Shown: positions 40,713-45,089 of the stretch, in pieces
Layout of the letters: each line of letters starts with the position of its first letter
Position numbering within the stretch: position 1 is the first letter of the stretch
From: Planctomycetota bacterium
Lineage (GTDB): Bacteria; Planctomycetota; Phycisphaerae; Sedimentisphaerales; Anaerobacaceae
Reading direction: 5' to 3'
Assembly: GCA_020351025.1 (NCBI GenBank)
Contig: CP070728.1
Span: forward strand, 718,402 to 763,490
Length of the DNA: 45,089 bases
Translations under genes and position numbers: made by a program
The notes under the pieces: generated by a model
Told to the model about the DNA's origin: nothing
Database searches by the model: none
Seen by the model: the letters and a program-made list of their open reading frames with translations, nothing else

Positions 40713-42001
40713 TGAATTCAAAATCTATAACAGCATTTGTTATAATCGGCTTTGTCGCTTTTTTCATTTTTTCACCGTTCGCAAAAGCCGATGACCAAAA
40801 TGAAACTGACCGCCTTTTTACCCTCCCACAGGTAGAGGTACACGGCTTCTACGAATTAAGAGCTGGCTACCGAACAAGAAAAGACAAATACCAAAAAGAT
40901 ATCTCCATAATGGAAAACCGCCTCCAGCTCGACCTCGCCTCATACCTCGATTGGGCCGACCTCAAATGCAAAGCCGATATCATCGGCGACCTTGTTACCG
41001 AACAGGCAGACTTTGACCTCCGGGAAGCATACCTCTTCACAATGCCCGTCGGCTTTATGGATGTAAAAATCGGAAGGCAAATCCTCACTTGGGGAACCGG
41101 AGACCTTATCTTTATAAATGACCTCTTCCCGAAAGATTGGCAGTCTTTCTTCATCGGCCGTGACCCAGAATACCTCAAAGCGCCCTCCGATGCTGTCAAG
41201 ATAAGTGCCTTTAGCAAAGCCTTCAATCTCGACATCGTATATACCCCCCGATTCGACCACGACCGCTTCATATCAGGCCGGCGCATCTCATACTTTAATT
41301 CAAACCTGAACCGACTCGCTGGCCGCGATGCAATCCAGCACACCGACAAACCAAACTCCTGGTTCCGCGATGATGAAATCGCCATACGTCTCTACAAAAA
41401 TATCAGCGGCTACGAGCTTGCCTTCTATGGCTACCGTGGCTATTGGAAAAGCCCCGCAGGCCAAACTCAAAACGCCACCCAGGCAATCTTTCCCGACCTC
41501 AACGTCTACGGCGCAAGCATCCGCGGAAACCTCGCAAAAGGTATCGCAAATCTCGAATTCGGCTATTATGAATCCGACGACGACCACAGTGGAAAAGACG
41601 GCAACATCTTCAATTCCGAACTCCGCTTCTTAGCAGGCTACACACAGGAAATCGCAAAAGATTTCACCGCATCCGTACAATACTATCTTGAACGAATGTT
41701 GGACTACAGCCAGCATAAAGATAGCTCCCCCTTCGGCCTCGCACGCGATGAAAATCGACAACTCTTGACCCTTCGACTGACAAAGCTCCTTATGAATCAG
41801 AACCTCCGCTGCTCACTCTTTACTTACTTCTCCCCCTCCGATAAGGATGCTTACTTTCGCCCCAACATAAATTACAAAGTCACCGACGACCTGGCCGTCG
41901 AGCTCGGCGCAAACATCTTCTTCGGCGATTACAATAACACCTTCTTCGGCCAGTTCCAGAACAACTCAAATATCTACACCGCCTTCCGTTACAGCTTCTG
42001 A
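40709..42001 (+). CDS. DUF1302-like outer-membrane beta-barrel protein
   Basis: The 430-residue protein has a signal peptide ending near residue 27 and then alternating beta strands. Key segments are VEVHGFYELRAGYRTRKD, MENRLQLDLASYLDW, AYLFTMPVGFMDVKIGRQILTWG and ELGANIFFGDYNNTFFGQF, the last near the C-terminal aromatic YSF. The KIGRQILTWGTGDLIFINDLFPKDW stretch, near 117-141, is typical of DUF1302-type barrels. The overlap of ATGA with the LolA-like gene shows it is one operon with the RND exporter. A role as the outer-membrane end of an export route is inferred. Confidence 0.82.
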   Translation: MMNSKSITAFVIIGFVAFFIFSPFAKADDQNETDRLFTLPQVEVHGFYELRAGYRTRKDKYQKDISIMENRLQLDLASYLDWADLKCKADIIGDLVTEQADFDLREAYLFTMPVGFMDVKIGRQILTWGTGDLIFINDLFPKDWQSFFIGRDPEYLKAPSDAVKISAFSKAFNLDIVYTPRFDHDRFISGRRISYFNSNLNRLAGRDAIQHTDKPNSWFRDDEIAIRLYKNISGYELAFYGYRGYWKSPAGQTQNATQAIFPDLNVYGASIRGNLAKGIANLEFGYYESDDDHSGKDGNIFNSELRFLAGYTQEIAKDFTASVQYYLERMLDYSQHKDSSPFGLARDENRQLLTLRLTKLLMNQNLRCSLFTYFSPSDKDAYFRPNINYKVTDDLAVELGANIFFGDYNNTFFGQFQNNSNIYTAFRYSF

Positions 42002-42032
42002 ACCCCCATACATTTCACACAGTCCTATTTAA

Positions 42033-42185
42033 CTAACGCCTGTCGTGCGGAACGATAACCGTTGCGCTGTCAATCGCAACGTTATTTGAATCGTCAACCG
42101 CCTGATACGTTATCGTATAAACCCTGCCGCTTCCTGCCCCGCTGCGTTCCGCCCGCAGCCATCCCGTAAAATCACTACCCCGAGC
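42033..42185 (-). pseudogene. C-terminal remnant of an HYR/Ig-like-domain protein
   Basis: The minus-strand frame ending at TAG 42033-42035 reads [20 protein letters not shown], then [32 protein letters not shown]...VIVPHD is the end of an HYR/bacterial-Ig or PKD-like repeat found in large secreted proteins. No start codon precedes it; a stop interrupts the frame at 42186-42188, inside the HDOD gene. The HDOD gene stop lies at 42175, so the remnant begins at a boundary where an older gene was cut. Confidence 0.6.
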
Positions 42186-43023
42186 TCATCAAGCTCCTGT
42201 CCTCAGTGCGCGCTCTGTACAGCTCTCGTGCTCTGTCAAAATCAGATGCGCTTATCTTCAGTCTCCCCACAACCTCACCTGCCGACAGCGTCGAAAGAAT
42301 GTCCCCGCTCGGGTCGCTCGCTGACAGAAAATGTGAAGTGAATATTATCGCACCGGGAATACTGAAGTTGCTGTCAATAAGTGGAGTATGATGCCGTAAA
42401 ACTCCCTCCTGGATAATTGGAGAAAAATTCCACTTCCGACATATCTGGGCTCCCACTTCGCAGTGGTTCGTACCGAGGTTCGCCTTCTCGTCATGAACCA
42501 CAGATGCCATCTTGTCCCACAATGTCCCTAACACATGCGAGCTCGTCCTGTTGCTTGCGACCATTATCGCAAGCCGGCCTATATCATGAATCAATCCTGC
42601 TACTGCATATATCCCGCACTCTTCTCCCTCCTTTCTACTAATCTCAGCCAGAATGCGGCAGCCTATCGAAATCTCCTCAGAGTGGTCAAGGTACTCATTC
42701 AAATATTTAAGTGATGAAAATTCTGCTTCAATCGCATTTCTCGCGTAGGAAATCCCGATTAGCTGAACTATTGCCTGAGCCCCGACGTGATGCACTGCGT
42801 CCTCTGCCGTTCTGATGTCCTCTGATTTGCCGTAATAAACTTTCGCCAGCCGAAGTAGCTCGCTCGAAAGTCGCGGGTCGCTCTCTATCAGCTGAAGTAT
42901 CTCTGTAATATCTTCACTCGGCTTCACCGCAATCGCCAGCAGCTTGTCAATATCACGCGGAAATAAAGGCAGCTTATCTACCAGCTCCGTTACCTTGTTA
43001 GCAAACTTTTGCTTCTCCCTCAT
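42175..43023 (-). CDS. HDOD-domain signalling protein
   Basis: The 282-residue protein is an HDOD domain throughout: [22 protein letters not shown] near 19-40, [52 protein letters not shown] and [14 protein letters not shown]. The HD-GYP catalytic residues are mostly absent. Such proteins are usually regulators, not phosphodiesterases. GGGGGA precedes ATG 43023. It is transcribed toward the HYR-like remnant. No nearby chemotaxis or c-di-GMP gene explains its target. Confidence 0.87.
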   Translation of the reverse strand: MREKQKFANKVTELVDKLPLFPRDIDKLLAIAVKPSEDITEILQLIESDPRLSSELLRLAKVYYGKSEDIRTAEDAVHHVGAQAIVQLIGISYARNAIEAEFSSLKYLNEYLDHSEEISIGCRILAEISRKEGEECGIYAVAGLIHDIGRLAIMVASNRTSSHVLGTLWDKMASVVHDEKANLGTNHCEVGAQICRKWNFSPIIQEGVLRHHTPLIDSNFSIPGAIIFTSHFLSASDPSGDILSTLSAGEVVGRLKISASDFDRARELYRARTEDRSLMSSG

Positions 43024-43078
43024 TTCGTCCCCCTATTTAGCTATCGACTTCAACAACATCTTTACCGGCTTGCCTGTC

Positions 43079-43107
43079 AATATGCTCCGAACACTCAGAA
43101 TTGTAAA
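43079..43107 (-). promoter_or_regulatory. Possible promoter for the HDOD gene
   Basis: TTTACA (43102-43107) and CATATT (43079-43084) on the minus strand are separated by 17 bases. The first is one base and the second two bases from consensus. The leader to the HDOD ATG would be about 50 bases. Confidence 0.3.
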
Positions 43108-43171
43108 CAATCAATAATAAATAATCAATTCCATTATCCTCCGGGCGGGGTTTATTTTATATTATGTTTAG

Positions 43172-43190
43172 CCCCCAGCTTCGCTGGGGG
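43172..43190. repeat. Palindromic hairpin repeat
   Basis: CCCCCAGC and GCTGGGGG are perfect inverted arms around a TTC loop. Neither strand is followed by a T run, so it does not look like an ordinary terminator. It lies in the 454-base noncoding stretch 43024-43477. Confidence 0.55.
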
Positions 43191-43200
43191 TCATTCTTTC

Positions 43201-43226
43201 CTTACACCAATCGCTTACACCAATCG
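43201..43226. repeat. Tandem duplication of a 13-base unit
   Basis: CTTACACCAATCG occurs twice in direct succession, followed by partial copies of its AATCG end (AAATCGGCAATCGCAA). This is in the same noncoding stretch as the palindrome at 43172-43190. It looks like slippage or a degenerate repeat array. Confidence 0.6.
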
Positions 43227-43308
43227 CAAATCGGCAATCGCAACTTCATAATCCGACATTCCTTGTTCGATATTGGATATTCCTACCCCGCACCCCTTGT
43301 GACCCTCC

Positions 43309-43337
43309 GTCATTGCGAGCGGAAGCGAAGCAATCTC
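43309..43337. repeat. Interspersed repeat of the CATTGCGAG...GAAGCAATCTC type
   Basis: CATTGCGAGC-GGAAGC-GAAGCAATCTC (spaced here for reading) matches a short interspersed element that I have seen in many uncultured bacterial genomes. The ends ATTGC and GCAAT are inverted. No transposase is near. It is part of the noncoding stretch 43024-43477. Confidence 0.55.
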
Positions 43338-43477
43338 ACTTCTTTACCACAGATGATTCCTTGATTTGCACTTGCGTAACTTTCGTCTCCCCAAGAGGCC
43401 GCCGAACCGCTCCCGCACTAACCCCACTCTTAAAGGCCGCCTGCCCCATAACCGCTACCCACACCAGCGGCTGTGAG

Positions 43478-44533
43478 TTAAAGTCTTGTGCTAACTATCC
43501 GGCCTGGCGCAAAACGAGGGATAGTACTGACCTCAACAATTGATTCTAAAAGAATCAGTTGTTTTCCTTCCAGCACGGTAACCGGCCTATAAACGTGCAT
43601 GTAAGTACCGCCCTTTGCAACTCTTGGAAGCTCATTTACCGAAGCCATTTGCGAGAGGTCAAAAATGACATAGAAATTATCGTTAGTTTCGGAACCAATA
43701 AACGCGTGTTTCCCACCTAAGCTTAGCTCGGCATCTCCAATTAATGGGATTGTCCCCAGGCTGATTATTTCGGAGCCATTAAATTCACATACCTCATTTT
43801 CCCAACCTCCACCGGATAACCTCCTTCTTTTGAGAAATCGTAGTTTCTGATATGATATAGATACAGGTCCGCAGATGTAGCAGTTTTGTGGTAGGGCCGG
43901 AGTGAGTGTCTCTATATGGCCTTCATTGATATCGACTGCGATGATAGACTGGTCAGTTTTAGTCAAACAGACCTTGTTTTCGCCAAACCACGCCATCCCC
44001 ATCTGTTCTGGTATATCCACTAACTTTTGCTCTTGACCTTGATTGAGTTCACCAATTTTAAGGACCTTGCGGACGGTACCACTGACTACATCAAGCACAT
44101 ACAACCACCACTCGCCTGTTTTCGTAGTTGTACTGCCGGAAAAAGCTGTGAATGCAAGGGCCTTTTCACTTGGTGACCATGCTAATCGAAAAATTTCTGT
44201 AATGTCCCCATCAGTTTCCCAGTAAATCTGGAAATCCTCTGGATACTGCGACGAATTTATATAAAGCTTTATATACCCAATATCACCATTATCTGATTTG
44301 CCCACTTCGCCCGCTGCTGTAGCCATTCGACCGCTCACAGGCGAAAATGCCACTTGCCATGTTGGAGCATCAGGCTGAGGCATCAAGCTGACTTGAATAG
44401 GCTCCGGCAAGAGAACTGTTTGACCGATATTATTATCACTTGCTCTTAAAACGCGGGTCAGGGCAAAAGCAACTCCCCCAAAAGCAAGGTTCCGCAGGAA
44501 CGCCCTTCTGGATTTTGCTAATTTTTTATTCAT
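43478..44533 (-). CDS. Tat-exported beta-propeller-like protein
   Basis: The 351-residue protein starts with a twin-arginine signal (SRRAFLRNLAFGGVAFALTRV, in parts) within the first 32 residues. The remainder has repeated strand patterns such as TWQVAFSPVSGRMATAA, IFRLAWSPSEKALAFTAF and WWLYVLDVVSGTVRKVL. The AFSP/AWSP pattern is typical of WD40/TolB-like beta propellers, so the fold is inferred. AAGGGG precedes ATG 44533 by about nine bases. I do not recognise a specific family, and there is no functional neighbour. Confidence 0.7.
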   Translation of the reverse strand: MNKKLAKSRRAFLRNLAFGGVAFALTRVLRASDNNIGQTVLLPEPIQVSLMPQPDAPTWQVAFSPVSGRMATAAGEVGKSDNGDIGYIKLYINSSQYPEDFQIYWETDGDITEIFRLAWSPSEKALAFTAFSGSTTTKTGEWWLYVLDVVSGTVRKVLKIGELNQGQEQKLVDIPEQMGMAWFGENKVCLTKTDQSIIAVDINEGHIETLTPALPQNCYICGPVSISYQKLRFLKRRRLSGGGWENEVCEFNGSEIISLGTIPLIGDAELSLGGKHAFIGSETNDNFYVIFDLSQMASVNELPRVAKGGTYMHVYRPVTVLEGKQLILLESIVEVSTIPRFAPGRIVSTRL

Positions 44534-44790
44534 TCTTATTTTCCCCTTATCTTTTCAATAAATTATACGATTCCGTAAAGCCGTCTGTCCATCGTGGAAA
44601 CTACGGGATTTTCACACTTTTTTTAATTTCCACCCCCATTTTTAGCCCAAAATCCCACTTCACCAAATTTTTCCCATCCCTTCCAAAAATGTTCCTTACT
44701 TCCCCGAATCCCCGCGAAGCCTGTGCCTCAGGTAGCGGGGACCCAGTTTCCTTCCCTTGTGCTGCCTACTGCTCGGATACCATTTTACCC

Positions 44791-44807
44791 GTATGCCTTC
44801 GGCATAC
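44791..44807. repeat. Palindrome with TTC loop
   Basis: GTATGCC and GGCATAC are perfect arms around TTC. It matches the plan of the 43172-43190 hairpin (a three-base loop), though the arms differ. It would fold as a small hairpin. Confidence 0.55.
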
Positions 44808-44926
44808 TTGCTGTATGTTTCCTCGTTGCGGCCTCCGGCAACACCGCGTAAGTCCCAAATCCCCGCCTGCCTGCCCTGCGAAGCCCACAGGGCGTAGAAG
44901 GGCCTGCCCTGAGCTTGTTTAAAAGA

Positions 44927-44947
44927 ATACCTAAGTATCTTAGGTAT
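44927..44947. repeat. Palindrome with TAT loop
   Basis: ATACCTAAG and CTTAGGTAT are perfect nine-base arms around TAT. It lies 35 bases before the next palindrome. A protein-binding operator would be another explanation. Confidence 0.55.
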
Positions 44948-44982
44948 CAATATCACCATCCACCGCCGCGCGCTCAAATGCT

Positions 44983-45001
44983 CGTACTCGTTTCGAGTAC
45001 G
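44983..45001. repeat. Palindrome with TTT loop
   Basis: CGTACTCG and CGAGTACG are perfect arms around TTT. With 44791-44807 and 44927-44947 it is one of three perfect palindromes in about 210 bases. Confidence 0.55.
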
Positions 45002-45089
45002 TCTCTGCCAATTAACACGCAAAAGCCCCCGCGGCGCTTGAGCGGGGTAGACTCAATCATTTGCGCATATACCTGAAACCAAAAATCCA

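Larger units (their letters stand above)
44534..45089. other. 556-base noncoding tail rich in short palindromes
   Basis: No convincing gene is seen. The first part is C-rich on the plus strand. The rest includes several short palindromes, a GCCTGCCCTGAGCTTG stretch resembling a widespread interspersed repeat, and an incomplete GCCCCCGCG...CGGGG hairpin near 45024-45050. Frames running through here on both strands look like translated repeats. Confidence 0.6.

Noticed and set aside
43172-43190. Rho-independent terminator
   Set aside because: The hairpin is perfect but no T run follows on either strand.
44440-44922. Plus-strand 160-codon frame
   Set aside because: It begins inside the Tat-exported gene on the other strand and runs through repeats; the translation is Pro/Cys/Arg-rich like other repeat-derived frames.
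44696-45022. Minus-strand 108-codon frame
   Set aside because: It lies wholly in the palindrome-rich noncoding tail and shows no family features.
1-45089. CRISPR array, tRNA, rRNA, insertion sequence or prophage
   Set aside because: I saw no regularly spaced repeats, no tRNA-like cloverleaf, no rRNA sequence and no transposase or integrase.

Overview
The window looks like chromosome from an anaerobic or microaerophilic Gram-negative bacterium. An outer membrane is implied by a DUF1302-like beta-barrel and a LolA-like partner. A glycan operon with a heptose-type kinase and guanylyltransferase suggests LPS or another surface polysaccharide. Rubrerythrin, desulfoferrodoxin and an A-type flavodiiron protein suggest an anaerobe. 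The L34 sequence, the Tat-exported beta-propeller-like protein, the HYR/Ig-like gene remnant and the SO_0444-type permease made me think of Planctomycetota (Phycisphaerae-like), but that is an impression and not a demonstrated placement.

Region 1 (1-22.9 kb, all genes on the minus strand) is a surface-glycan and secondary-metabolism locus. Reading in the direction of transcription from about 22.9 kb, it starts with two extended SDR sugar-nucleotide enzymes, an HddC-like nucleotidyltransferase and an HddA-like GHMP kinase. Six physically overlapping genes follow: a PLP aminotransferase, a 2-isopropylmalate-synthase-like condensing enzyme, E1 alpha and E1 beta of a TPP enzyme, and two paralogous B12-binding radical SAM proteins. 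Beyond them lie a third B12 radical SAM protein, a GT2 enzyme, a large GT-C-like membrane protein fused to a formylglycine-generating-enzyme (FGE) domain, a ColD-like sugar 3-dehydratase with His in place of the PLP lysine, a NUDIX hydrolase, a fourth B12 radical SAM protein, two glycosyltransferase-like proteins, a DUF268-like protein and a truncated FkbM methyltransferase. The six-gene block is the best candidate for an undescribed pathway.

Region 2 (22.9-23.3 kb) is a divergent promoter region. There is a TTGACA promoter on each strand, and an inverted repeat overlaps the -10 of the rightward one.

Region 3 (23.3-36.6 kb, plus strand) is a compact oxygen and ROS defence island. It holds a PerR-type regulator, rubrerythrin, thiol peroxidase, flavodiiron protein, desulfoferrodoxin, ferritin, two more ferritin-like proteins, a flavin reductase, a 54-residue rubredoxin and glucose-6-phosphate dehydrogenase, which could supply NADPH. 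Next come a small siroheme reductase, a TIGR02757-family protein, a thioredoxin-type ArsC, an unrecognised 571-residue protein with a transglutaminase-like Cys motif, and a Zn-ribbon protein / dicluster ferredoxin / SO_0444-like metal permease set.

Region 4 (36.6-42 kb) has a lone ribosomal protein L34 gene, too short to stand out in a long-ORF scan. It is followed by an operon of an RND/MMPL exporter, a LolA-like protein and a DUF1302-like outer-membrane protein.

Region 5 (42-45 kb, minus strand) has an HDOD protein, a C-terminal remnant of an HYR/Ig-like protein, a Tat-exported beta-propeller-like protein, and two noncoding stretches full of short palindromes and interspersed repeats. No tRNA, rRNA, CRISPR array, transposase or reverse transcriptase was seen.
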